From Microthrixaceae bacterium (GTDB lineage Bacteria; Actinomycetota; Acidimicrobiia; Acidimicrobiales; Acidimicrobilacustridaceae), in the NCBI GenBank assembly GCA_947449015.1, contig CANFQA010000004.1, positions 1-64,000 of the forward strand: 64,000 bases of DNA, given 5' to 3'. The notes under the pieces are model-generated. The model saw only the letters and a list, made by a program, of their open reading frames with translations. It did not search any database and had not been told where the DNA came from. A program made the translations under genes and the position numbers. Positions 8,726 through 16,290 of the stretch are shown one piece after another; positions within the stretch are counted from its first letter, which is position 1; every line of letters begins with the position of its first letter.

Positions 8726-9487
8726 GTGGCTAAAACTGCGCACCCGTTCCTCTCCCATGGCGGTCCGATTCCCTTCGCTCACCGCGGAGGGGCCGGCGAC
8801 TGGCCCGAGAACACCATGCCGGCCTTTGCGGGAGCCGTCGCTCTTGGCTACCGCTATGTCGAAACTGATGTGCATCTGACCGCAGACGGCGTTGTTCTCG
8901 CCTTCCACGATGACCGACTCGACCGGGTGACTGACAAGGTTGGGGTCATCGAGGAGCTCCCATGGAGTGAGATCCGGGAGGCACGCGTTGACGGGAAGGA
9001 GCCGATTCCCCTCCTCGAAGAGCTCCTAACCACATGGCCAGATCTCCGTATCAACATCGACCCCAAGCACGACGCCGTTGTTGAGCCCCTTGCGCAGGTC
9101 CTGCGCTCTTTCGATGCCATCGACAGGGTTTGCATTGGTTCGTTCTCCGACAAACGCATCCACCGCCTCGAAGAACTCCTCGGACCTGATCTGTGCACCT
9201 CCCTCGGGCCGAAAGGCGTCGCCCGCCTGCGGGCCTCAAGTTTTGGGCTGGGCCGTCGCCATCCCGGTGGTCGTTGCGTTCAGGTCCCACCGAGCGCGGG
9301 TGGCGTCACACTCGTCGACCGACGATTCATCGATCGGGCCCATGCCAGCAACCTCGACGTACACGTTTGGACGATCGACGACGCTGATGAGATGCACCGT
9401 CTTTTGGACCTCGGCGTTGACGGAATCATGACCGACATGCCCGGCGTACTGCGCGAGGTTCTTATGAAGCGAGGGACATGGCAATGA
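8726..9487 (+). CDS. Glycerophosphodiester phosphodiesterase
   Basis: Hydrolyses glycerophosphodiesters from phospholipid turnover to glycerol-3-phosphate plus an alcohol; UgpQ-like, 253 aa. Catalytic signatures are all present: AHRGGAGDWPENTMPAF near residue 18, ETDVHLTADGVVLAFHDD with metal-binding E/D and the second His, INIDPKHD, and a C-terminal VHVWTIDD..EM..LLDLGVDGIMTDMP typical of the family. No signal peptide, so cytosolic. It stands alone on the plus strand, divergent from the SirB1-like gene, and is followed by the promoter and leader of the peptide transporter operon. Confidence 0.93.
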   Translation: MAKTAHPFLSHGGPIPFAHRGGAGDWPENTMPAFAGAVALGYRYVETDVHLTADGVVLAFHDDRLDRVTDKVGVIEELPWSEIREARVDGKEPIPLLEELLTTWPDLRINIDPKHDAVVEPLAQVLRSFDAIDRVCIGSFSDKRIHRLEELLGPDLCTSLGPKGVARLRASSFGLGRRHPGGRCVQVPPSAGGVTLVDRRFIDRAHASNLDVHVWTIDDADEMHRLLDLGVDGIMTDMPGVLREVLMKRGTWQ

Positions 9488-9522
9488 ACCGAATCTCTCC
9501 CAATTTTTTGGGCGGTAGATGT

Positions 9523-9551
9523 TTGACAGCACGTGCTCTGCGCCCTAACTT
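9523..9551 (+). promoter_or_regulatory. Consensus sigma70-type promoter
   Basis: TTGACA (9523-9528), a 17-bp spacer and TAACTT (9546-9551): the best -35/-10 pair I see in the window. Initiation would fall near 9558, about 150 bases upstream of the first permease gene. Confidence 0.6.
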
Positions 9552-9557
9552 TCCCAG

Positions 9558-9660
9558 TGCTGTGGCGTCGGTCACACAGACCTTGGGGGGAGTGACCGAG
9601 CAACGCCAGCGCTGGAGTGGTGTCGTCCGTCGGGGGGCGGTCGACACCACTCCGGTCTTC
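9558..9660 (+). ncRNA. Structured leader or small RNA with two G6-loop hairpins
   Basis: Two perfect inverted repeats follow the promoter. TCGGTCAC/GTGACCGA (9568-9575 and 9592-9599) is an 8-bp stem with a 16-nt loop. GGAGTGGTGTCG/CGACACCACTCC (9614-9625 and 9642-9653) is a 12-bp stem, also with a 16-nt loop. Both loops carry GGGGGG. A pyrimidine-rich tract (TCTTCTT) follows. It could be a roughly 100-nt sRNA, an attenuator of the transporter operon, or a terminator left from a lost upstream gene. I do not recognise a known riboswitch. Confidence 0.35.
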
Positions 9661-9710
9661 TTCCAATCATCGGCTACGTACCACCAAGAGAAGCATCCAA
9701 GGGACCACGC

Positions 9711-10664
9711 ATGAGATTCGTACGCAAGAAACTTGTGCAGCTTGTGGTCGTGATGCTGTGCGTCACGTTCTTCTCATTCCTGCTGCTGGCACTTCTCCCT
9801 GGTGACACAGCCACAACCCTGTGCGCCGGAGCTGGCGGTCCGGAGTGCATCGCGCAGAAGCGTGCGGAGTTTCACCTCGACGATCCCATGCCGGTTCGGT
9901 ACGTCCAGTGGCTCAAGGGAGTCGCCACGGGAGATTTCGGCTCATCAGCACGAACCGCACAGCCGGTGTCGGAGGCCCTCAAACAGCGGCTGCCCGTCAC
10001 GCTGGAGCTTCTGCTTTACTCCCAGTTCATCGCGCTTATCATTGCCGTGCCAATCGGGCTCATTGCGGCGCAACGCTCTGGTGGGATCTTCGACAGAGGA
10101 TCAACGGGTGTTCTCTTCCTCTTCCTCGCCATTCCCAACTTCATGCTTGCGCTGGTGCTGATTCTGATCTTCCCGGTGAGACTCAAGCTCTTCCAAGCGG
10201 TGGGATACACGCCTTTCACTGAGAATCCGCTGACCAGTCTTGGGAGTCTTTTCCTCCCCGCTGTCACTTTGGCCATGGCCGAGATGGCGACGTACATGCG
10301 GCTGTTGCGCACCGATCTCATCGCAACAATGCAGGAGGACTACATCACGATGGCGAAAGCCAAGGGGATGTCGCCGCGCCACATCCTGCTTCGCCACGCA
10401 TTCAAGCCATCGAGCTTCTCGCTTATCACTGTCATCGGTCTGAACTTTGGCCGACTCATCGGAGGAACACTTCTTGTCGAGGTGATCTTCAGCATCAACG
10501 GTCTCGGCAAGTACACCGTCGATGGCATCCTCGGGCGCGACTACATCCCCGTTCAGGGAGCGATCTTGGTGATTGCTCTCGGTTATGTGCTCGTGAACTT
10601 CGCTGTCGACATGATTTACGCCGCTCTCGATCCAAGGATCCGCCATGCCCGCGCCCTCGTCTGA
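9711..10664 (+). CDS. Peptide/nickel-type ABC transporter permease (DppB-like)
   Basis: 317 aa inner-membrane permease of the dipeptide/oligopeptide/nickel family. It has a basic N-terminus followed by a transmembrane helix (about 9-30), an external loop with two cysteines, then five further hydrophobic segments. The conserved EAA loop is seen as MAKAKGMSPRHILLRHAFKPS near residues 217-237, and the C-terminus is DMIYAALDPRIR, typical of DppB. ATG with AAGGGA upstream. First of four overlapping genes. A substrate-binding protein gene, usually first in such operons, is absent; only the structured leader lies upstream. Confidence 0.93.
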   Translation: MRFVRKKLVQLVVVMLCVTFFSFLLLALLPGDTATTLCAGAGGPECIAQKRAEFHLDDPMPVRYVQWLKGVATGDFGSSARTAQPVSEALKQRLPVTLELLLYSQFIALIIAVPIGLIAAQRSGGIFDRGSTGVLFLFLAIPNFMLALVLILIFPVRLKLFQAVGYTPFTENPLTSLGSLFLPAVTLAMAEMATYMRLLRTDLIATMQEDYITMAKAKGMSPRHILLRHAFKPSSFSLITVIGLNFGRLIGGTLLVEVIFSINGLGKYTVDGILGRDYIPVQGAILVIALGYVLVNFAVDMIYAALDPRIRHARALV

Positions 10665-11625
10665 AACTCCTGGCGTGACGCCGTCACGAGGGTCAATCTT
10701 TGCTGGAAGTGGAGACCTCGCCACAGAGATGACCCGCGTCGCCGACGGCAACGCACACGAGCTCAATAACCTCGCCCATGTCGACAACGACGAAGACGGG
10801 CGTAGTGCCAAAAAGCGACTAGGACCTGTCTTCTGGGTTGCCGCTGGGTGGTTCCTTCTGGTGGCACTCGCCGCCTTGCTCGCCCCAATTCTGCCCCTGA
10901 AGTCCTACACCGCTCCCTCAGCGTTTATTCGCAGGCCGCCGAGCGCCCAGTTTTGGTTCGGGACCGACACAATCGGTCGAGATATTTTCAGCCGCACAGT
11001 GTGGGGTGGACGTGTCTCGCTCGCAGTGGCTTTCGCTTCCATCTCCTTCGGAGTGTTGGTCGGTGGCACGATCGGCATCGTTTCCGGATATTTCCGAGGC
11101 CGAATCGAGACTTTCCTGATGGGCTTCTGTGACGTCCTACTTTCGTTCCCCGCACTGCTCCTCGCGCTTTCGATCGTGGCGTTCCGCGGTGACCAGCGAG
11201 ACCTTCTGACCATCTCGCTGGCCATCGGTGTTGTTTCGATTGCTCCGGTGGCCCGACTCGTGCGGGCAAACACGCTCGTCTACGCACAACGCGAATTCGT
11301 GGTTGCTGCGCGGTCGCTTGGGGCTCGCAGCACGCGCATCATCGTCAGGGAGATCCTGCCGAACGTGATCTTCCCAGTCCTGTCGTTCTCGGTCATCGCA
11401 ATCGGCCTGGCGATCGTTGCTGAGGGCGGTCTCGCCTTCCTCGGCCAATCGGTCCAACCCCCTACCCCAACTTGGGGCGGCATGATCTCCGACGGGCGCA
11501 GCTATCTTGCTGAAGCCCCGTGGATCAGCCTTATGCCGTGTCTCATTCTCTTCCTCACGGTGCTCGCCCTGAACCTCGCGGGTGACCGGATTCGCGAGTA
11601 CTTCGACATCAAGGACAACAACTGA
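10645..11625 (+). CDS. Peptide/nickel-type ABC transporter permease (DppC-like)
   Basis: 326 aa second permease. A soluble N-terminal extension of about 60 residues precedes the first transmembrane segment (about 67-90); then comes FGTDTIGRDIFSRTVWGGR, the DppC/OppC hallmark, further membrane segments, and the EAA loop AARSLGARSTRIIVREILPN. The end is NLAGDRIREYFD, also typical. The start overlaps the upstream permease by 20 bases, and the stop overlaps the first ATPase start as ATGA, so the four genes are translationally coupled. Start choice within the N-terminal extension is not certain. Confidence 0.92.
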   Translation: MPAPSSETPGVTPSRGSIFAGSGDLATEMTRVADGNAHELNNLAHVDNDEDGRSAKKRLGPVFWVAAGWFLLVALAALLAPILPLKSYTAPSAFIRRPPSAQFWFGTDTIGRDIFSRTVWGGRVSLAVAFASISFGVLVGGTIGIVSGYFRGRIETFLMGFCDVLLSFPALLLALSIVAFRGDQRDLLTISLAIGVVSIAPVARLVRANTLVYAQREFVVAARSLGARSTRIIVREILPNVIFPVLSFSVIAIGLAIVAEGGLAFLGQSVQPPTPTWGGMISDGRSYLAEAPWISLMPCLILFLTVLALNLAGDRIREYFDIKDNN

Positions 11626-12734
11626 TGACCGCGCTCGACGCTGAAACCTCGGGCTCCGCGACACTCCGGCAGACCCTTCTCGAGGTCACCGACCTGTCCA
11701 CCTCATTTCGCACCGAGCGCGGTGTGGTTCACGCCGTTGATGGTGTGACCTTCACCCTTGATCGTGGCCGCACACTCGGCGTCGTCGGTGAGTCGGGTTC
11801 GGGCAAGACCGTGCTGTCACGTTCGATCATGGGCTTGCTCGGAGGCAAGAACGTCATCCGTAATGGCAGTGTCCGCTACGAGGGGACAGAGATCATTGGT
11901 TACTCAGCCAAGCAGATGAGCTCGGTCTGGGGCGCGGAGATGAGCATGATCTTCCAAGATCCCATGACCTCGCTCAACCCGGTCATGAAGATCGGAAAGC
12001 AGATCACCGAATCGCTGCACCGCCACCTCGATGTTGACAAAGACGAGGCCAAACAAACCGCGGTCGCGCTGTTGAAGTCGGTTGGCATTCCCGCTCCCGA
12101 ACAGCGGCTCGAGGAATACCCTCACCAACTCTCCGGTGGCATGCGCCAGCGAGTCACGATCGCCATCGCTCTGGCCTGTGGCCCCAAGATTCTCTTCGCT
12201 GATGAACCGACCACCGCGCTCGATGTCACGGTGCAGGCGCAGATTCTCGATCTCCTCGAGGATCAACAGCGCGAGCGCCATATGGCCATGATTCTTGTTA
12301 CGCACGACCTTGGCGTCGTACGCACACGCGCCGATGAAATCATTGTCATGTACGGCGGCAAGGTCGTCGAGCAGGCCCCAACACGCACGCTGTTCTCATC
12401 AAAGAAGATGCCTTACACCGAGGCGCTCCTGCGGTCGATCCCCCGTCTCGACATGCCGAGCCATACGCGTCTCGATGCAATTCCCGGGCGTCCTCCGAAC
12501 CTGATCAGTCCGCCAAAGGGATGCAACTTCGCGCCACGTTGCCGGTACGTCCAACAGCGTTGCCTTGAGGAACGTCCGCCGCTGGTGGAGGCCGAAACTC
12601 CTGGGCATTTCTATCGATGCTTCTTCCCGATCGGCACTCCCGAGAATGCTGACGCGCTTGAACGCAACCAGGCTGCCGGCACACCGGTCGGAGTTCCCGC
12701 ACCCCGCTCCGCTTCCACCCCCGAGGAGTCCTGA
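11625..12734 (+). CDS. Oligopeptide/dipeptide ABC transporter ATPase (DppD/OppD-like)
   Basis: 369 aa cytosolic ATPase. Walker [10 protein letters not shown]-loop [13 protein letters not shown], signature LSGGMRQRV, Walker [13 protein letters not shown] and the H-loop VTHDLGVV are all intact. The C-terminal oligopeptide/dipeptide extension carries [20 protein letters not shown] plus further cysteines, the site of the Fe-S cluster or metal site known in DppD-type subunits. Pairs with the next ATPase to energise the two permeases. Start and stop overlap the neighbours by ATGA. Confidence 0.95.
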   Translation: MTALDAETSGSATLRQTLLEVTDLSTSFRTERGVVHAVDGVTFTLDRGRTLGVVGESGSGKTVLSRSIMGLLGGKNVIRNGSVRYEGTEIIGYSAKQMSSVWGAEMSMIFQDPMTSLNPVMKIGKQITESLHRHLDVDKDEAKQTAVALLKSVGIPAPEQRLEEYPHQLSGGMRQRVTIAIALACGPKILFADEPTTALDVTVQAQILDLLEDQQRERHMAMILVTHDLGVVRTRADEIIVMYGGKVVEQAPTRTLFSSKKMPYTEALLRSIPRLDMPSHTRLDAIPGRPPNLISPPKGCNFAPRCRYVQQRCLEERPPLVEAETPGHFYRCFFPIGTPENADALERNQAAGTPVGVPAPRSASTPEES

Positions 12735-13771
12735 TGGCCGGCAGCGGCACCGCGCATCTCCGCAATCCCGAGGACGCGCTTCTGCGCGCCGAGCACATTG
12801 TTGTTGAGTTCCCCGTCGGCAACACGGGTCTCAAGGTCAATGCGGTCTCGGATGTAAGCATCGACATTCTTCCTGGCGAGACGCTCGGACTTGTCGGTGA
12901 GTCTGGTTCGGGCAAATCCACGACCGGTCGGGCACTCATGCAGATGCCCCATCCCAAGTCCGGAAGTGTTGTGCTCGCAGGTCAGGAACTGACCGGCCTC
13001 AAGAACAACGAAATCCGCGAACTACGCCCCCAGATGCAAATGATCTTTCAGGATCCGATCTCGTCACTCAACCCGCGTCGCCGGGTGGGAGACATCGTCG
13101 GCGAGCCTCTGAAGATATGGAAACGCGGCTCAGCCGCCGAGCAGGATGCATTGATCGACCAGACGCTTGAGGCAGTGGGTATTGATCCTGCGGTTGCCCG
13201 GAGCCGACGCCCCCATGAGTTCTCCGGTGGCCAATGTCAACGTATCTGCGTGGCTCGAGCCCTTGTTCTCGATCCCAAACTCATCATCTGCGATGAACCA
13301 GTTTCAGCTCTCGATGTTTCCGTGCAGGCCCAAATCCTCAACCTGCTCCAGGACATGAAAGAGCGCTACGGCCTCACCATGTTGTTCATCGCCCACGACC
13401 TCGCTGTGGTCAAGAACGTCAGCGATCGGGTTGCGGTGATGTACCTCGGCAAGCTCTGTGAAGTCGGATCGCCAGATGACATCTACGCCCGACCAGCTCA
13501 TCCCTACACACAGGCGCTCATCGATTCCATTCCAACAGCGGACGCGGAAACCGATACTCACGAAGGCGTTCGCCTCCAGGGCGAGATCCCCTCGCCTGTC
13601 TCGCCGCCGAGTGGCTGTCGCTTCCGAACTCGTTGTCCTTCGGCGCAGGATCTTTGCGCTCAGGTCGAACCCGTCATGCGCCCCATCGGGCCAAACCAGT
13701 TCGTCGCCTGCCATTTCCCGCTCCACGATGACATCGGGACGCAGGTCGAGGCTCCAAGCTCCTCGAACTAG
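12734..13771 (+). CDS. Oligopeptide/dipeptide ABC transporter ATPase (DppF/OppF-like)
   Basis: 345 aa. Walker A GESGSGKST, Q-loop MIFQDPISSLNPR, signature FSGGQCQRICVARAL (LSGGQ with F and C variants), Walker B LIICDEPVSALD, H-loop IAHDLAVV. The C-terminal GEIPSPVSPPSGCRFRTRCP segment is the OppF-type cysteine-rich tail. Last gene of the transporter operon; it ends ten bases from the convergent AlkA-type gene. The specificity (peptide, nickel or another solute) cannot be told without the missing binding protein. Confidence 0.95.
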   Translation: MAGSGTAHLRNPEDALLRAEHIVVEFPVGNTGLKVNAVSDVSIDILPGETLGLVGESGSGKSTTGRALMQMPHPKSGSVVLAGQELTGLKNNEIRELRPQMQMIFQDPISSLNPRRRVGDIVGEPLKIWKRGSAAEQDALIDQTLEAVGIDPAVARSRRPHEFSGGQCQRICVARALVLDPKLIICDEPVSALDVSVQAQILNLLQDMKERYGLTMLFIAHDLAVVKNVSDRVAVMYLGKLCEVGSPDDIYARPAHPYTQALIDSIPTADAETDTHEGVRLQGEIPSPVSPPSGCRFRTRCPSAQDLCAQVEPVMRPIGPNQFVACHFPLHDDIGTQVEAPSSSN

Positions 13772-13781
13772 TTGCGTCCGA

Positions 13782-14411
13782 TCACGGCATCATCTCGCCG
13801 GGATCGTCGGCGCAGCGCCAGCAGTACCAAGCGGCAACAGTCCGGTACGGACTGAGCCGCTCCCCCAATGCTGCAAGTTCCTTTGGTGATGGGGTGACAT
13901 CGAGACCGTAGGCCCGCGCAAATCCCGTGCGCACGCCGAGGTCGCCGGTCGGCCAGATATCGAGCCGACCCAATTCGTGCATGAGGAACATCTGCGCGCT
14001 CCACGGACCGATGCCTCGCACACGGGTCAGCTGAGCAATGACCTCGTCGTCGGAGCATCTGCCGAGCCGATCAAGGCGGAGTCGACCGTCACCAGTGTGT
14101 GATGCGAGATCGAGCAATGACAACGCTTTCGACCCTGACAAACCAGCGTCCCGAAGTTCCTGTGGGTCGAGCCTGAGCACGGCCTGTGGGGTGAATTCCT
14201 CCGAGCAGAGCGCTCGCACCCGCGACCAGATTGTTGCCGCCGCTCGCCCCGCAAGTTGTTGATAGGCGATCGTGCGAGCAAGTTCTTCGAATCGGCGGGT
14301 CACCGGCGCCGGGCTACCTGTGCGCATTGGTCCGTGCCGCTCGTACAAACGCCTCATCACCGGGTCGAGTGCGGCGAGGTCCTGACTGGCCCGTACGTGC
14401 TTGATTCCCAT
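13782..14411 (-). CDS. DNA-3-methyladenine glycosylase (AlkA/HhH-GPD)
   Basis: Base-excision repair enzyme removing alkylated purines, 209 aa. Helix-hairpin-helix segment with LTRVRGIGPWSAQMFLMH, followed by the GPD region WPTGDLGVRTGFARAYG in which the Asp is the catalytic residue. The N-terminal part contains EELARTIAYQQLAGRAA, the family's first helix pair. The ATG at 14411 is chosen because TATTCT sits exactly six bases upstream and the longer frame runs antisense through the cyclophilin gene. Shorter than E. coli AlkA because it lacks the N-terminal beta domain, as in many bacterial homologues. Confidence 0.93.
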   Translation of the reverse strand: MGIKHVRASQDLAALDPVMRRLYERHGPMRTGSPAPVTRRFEELARTIAYQQLAGRAAATIWSRVRALCSEEFTPQAVLRLDPQELRDAGLSGSKALSLLDLASHTGDGRLRLDRLGRCSDDEVIAQLTRVRGIGPWSAQMFLMHELGRLDIWPTGDLGVRTGFARAYGLDVTPSPKELAALGERLSPYRTVAAWYCWRCADDPGEMMP

Positions 14412-14417
14412 TCGATG

Positions 14418-14423
14418 AGAATA
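14418..14423 (-). promoter_or_regulatory. Putative leaderless -10 (TATTCT) for AlkA-type gene
   Basis: TATTCT, a near-consensus TANNNT, six bases before the ATG at 14411 on the minus strand. The region is shared with the divergent cyclophilin gene, only 24 bases away. Confidence 0.5.
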
Positions 14424-14435
14424 GAGGTCTGTCGG

Positions 14436-14930
14436 ATGTGGCACGATTGGGCCATGGCTTCCCCACATGCAATGGAAATCGACCTTGGCACCATCTACAC
14501 CGTCACCATCAACACCGACAAGGGTGACATCGTGATGGACCTTGACCCTCGGCTGGCTCCCAACACGGTGAATAACTTTGTGGTGCTCGCTCGTCAGGGC
14601 TTTTACAACGGACTGACCTTCCATCGCGTGGTCCCCGGTTTCGTCATTCAGGGTGGCTGCCCCTCTGGCACCGGGACAGGTGGACCGGGCTACAAGTTCG
14701 CCGATGAACCGGTCCAGGGCAACTATCGCGACGGCGCCGTGGCCATGGCCAACTCCGGCCCCGATACCAACGGCTCTCAGTTCTTCATCTGCCTTGGCGA
14801 CCAGATGGGTCTGCCCAAGCAGTACAACCTCTTCGGGCACACCGTCGCCGGGCTCGATGTCGTCTCGAAGATCGGCGTTGGTGATGTGATGACTTCAGTG
14901 ACCGTCGCCGAGCGTCCAATCGACGCCTAA
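14436..14930 (+). CDS. Cyclophilin-type peptidyl-prolyl isomerase
   Basis: Catalyses cis-trans isomerisation at proline. Signature motifs: FHRVVPGFVIQGG with the catalytic Arg, GTGTGGPGYKFADE, and ANSGPDTNGSQFFI with the active-site Gln-Phe-Phe. No signal peptide is evident, so probably cytosolic. Two starts are possible: ATG 14436, with AGAGG eight bases upstream (164 aa), or ATG 14454 (158 aa); family alignment begins after both. Divergent from the AlkA-type gene and convergent, four bases apart, with a small zinc-ribbon gene. Confidence 0.93.
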   Translation: MWHDWAMASPHAMEIDLGTIYTVTINTDKGDIVMDLDPRLAPNTVNNFVVLARQGFYNGLTFHRVVPGFVIQGGCPSGTGTGGPGYKFADEPVQGNYRDGAVAMANSGPDTNGSQFFICLGDQMGLPKQYNLFGHTVAGLDVVSKIGVGDVMTSVTVAERPIDA

Positions 14931-14934
14931 GACT

Positions 14935-15123
14935 TCAGTCCTTCGTGGCGACGGCGTTGGGCGTCACGTTCATCTTTGGCTCGTAGGCAGCGACCTCGAG
15001 CTCGTGGGCCTCGGTGCCCATTGTGGCGCGCAATTGGTCGTAGCAGGTCTCGCAGGGACCATAGAAGCGCGCTGAAGTGGCCATTGCGCAGCGCGGGCAG
15101 ACGAAATCAAGCAGTTCGGTCAT
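14935..15123 (-). CDS. Small CxxC zinc-ribbon protein
   Basis: 62 aa, ATG with GGGGA upstream. Two CxxC knuckles, FVCPRC (about residues 8-13) and GPCETC (about 22-27), are spaced as in a compact zinc ribbon; the rest is an amphipathic helix and a polar tail. Function unknown; in other organisms such minimal zinc ribbons bind nucleic acid or partner proteins. It precedes no gene directly and converges with the cyclophilin. A longer frame upstream to 15351 overlaps the PIG-V gene and lacks coding character. Confidence 0.75.
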   Translation of the reverse strand: MTELLDFVCPRCAMATSARFYGPCETCYDQLRATMGTEAHELEVAAYEPKMNVTPNAVATKD

Positions 15124-15155
15124 GGTTTCCCCATTGATCATCGATGGCTGGCTCG

Positions 15156-16280
15156 CTACGGGACATACGCGCCCATCCAGGCCATTGTGGAGAGCGCAAC
15201 GAAGCCGCCAGCAAGAACCACTTTGGTGACGTTCTCTGCTTCGCGATGGCGACACACAAGGGCCAGGCCGATAACGAGCGGAAACGCGTTCAGTCCATAC
15301 CGTTCGAGGGAATTGAGGTTCTCGGTTGCAAGCGCAGCCATGAGCACACAACCCGAAAAGAGGCCGTAGGAAATCGGCAATCGCCGCAGGACGACCACCA
15401 GCAACGCAAGGAAGGCCAAGGCGAATGGGATGTGCAGACCGTCACCAAACCGTTGAGGTCCGACCATTTGGGAAAGTCCCTCCCACAGTCGGGAGAACGG
15501 ATCGACGCTGGTGCCGCGAAGATCGGACTGGACGCTGAACGGCAGCCATGAATCGCCAAACCTGTTGCCTACCCACAGCAGGTAGGCGCCGGTGCCCAGA
15601 AGCGGCGACACGGTGGCGATGAGACCAGAGGTTCGTTCCTTCGCCGTGGCATTTCGCCAGTTGCGTACGAGTTCAACGGCGATGGGTACGGCAAGCAAGA
15701 CGCCGAGGGGTCTACTCAGTCCAGCAAGGAAACCTGCAATCGCGGCCCAGAGCCACCGGCGGGTGCGTATCGCCAGGAACACCACGATCGCCGCAAGGAT
15801 CCACAACGCCTCGGCATAGGCCCACGCGAGCACGAAGGCCCCCGGAAACAAAATTATGAACCAGATCGCTCGCTGCGTCGTGGAGCGGTCGATCCCTTCG
15901 TGGCGCAGCAATCGCAGCAACACGAAAAGCAACGCGAGCGAGCACAGGTTGGCGATCACGACCAATGAGAGGCCGGTATCGCCGAGGAACACTGTGCCGA
16001 GCGCTCGCCCGAGTATGGGGAACAACGGAAAGAACCTCAGTCCCTCCCGTGGCAGCGACGCATACCCATGCGAGGCGATGTCGCGGTACCAAGTGCCATC
16101 CCAGGCCACCAGACCCTCACCGATGGCTGTCGGGCGAGCTCCGGGCACGACCCTGTCCGAGATGGCGAAAGCAGACACGTAGGCGACGGCGAGGATTGCA
16201 CGCGCAGTGAGCCACGGGACAAGCACGATCCGAAGATCCTCTGCAGAGACACTGCGCCGTACGGCGCGAACAGCGGTCAT
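15156..16280 (-). CDS. PIG-V/GT-C type mannosyltransferase-like membrane protein
   Basis: 374 aa integral membrane protein with about ten hydrophobic segments. Near the N-terminus WDGTWYRDIASHGYAS and FFPLFPILGRALG match the PIG-V family (GPI mannosyltransferase II and bacterial relatives), which use lipid-linked sugar donors; LSRPLGVLLA is a further family segment. Predicted role: extracytoplasmic sugar transfer to a lipid or glycan. The start ATG at 16280 lies ten bases downstream of the GT39-like gene stop, suggesting co-transcription; the longer frame upstream overlaps that gene. Confidence 0.85.
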   Translation of the reverse strand: MTAVRAVRRSVSAEDLRIVLVPWLTARAILAVAYVSAFAISDRVVPGARPTAIGEGLVAWDGTWYRDIASHGYASLPREGLRFFPLFPILGRALGTVFLGDTGLSLVVIANLCSLALLFVLLRLLRHEGIDRSTTQRAIWFIILFPGAFVLAWAYAEALWILAAIVVFLAIRTRRWLWAAIAGFLAGLSRPLGVLLAVPIAVELVRNWRNATAKERTSGLIATVSPLLGTGAYLLWVGNRFGDSWLPFSVQSDLRGTSVDPFSRLWEGLSQMVGPQRFGDGLHIPFALAFLALLVVVLRRLPISYGLFSGCVLMAALATENLNSLERYGLNAFPLVIGLALVCRHREAENVTKVVLAGGFVALSTMAWMGAYVP

Positions 16281-16290
16281 AGCGAGTCCA

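Noticed and set aside
9499-9512. CCCAA-TTTT-TTGGG hairpin just after the glycerophosphodiesterase gene.
   Set aside because: Short AT-rich stem with no tail; it could be chance and lies just upstream of the -35 element.
9484-9714. Plus-strand open frame of 76 aa whose start overlaps the GDPD stop (ATGA) and whose stop overlaps the permease start (ATGA), a candidate leader peptide.
   Set aside because: It contains a consensus promoter and two perfect hairpins, has no domain character, and its internal GTG at 9592 has its G-run only one base upstream. The non-coding leader explains the stretch better, though a coupled peptide cannot be excluded.
14412-14840. N-terminal extension of the AlkA-type gene to 14840.
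   Set aside because: It runs antisense through the cyclophilin gene, whose motifs are clear; TATTCT six bases before 14411 supports the short form.
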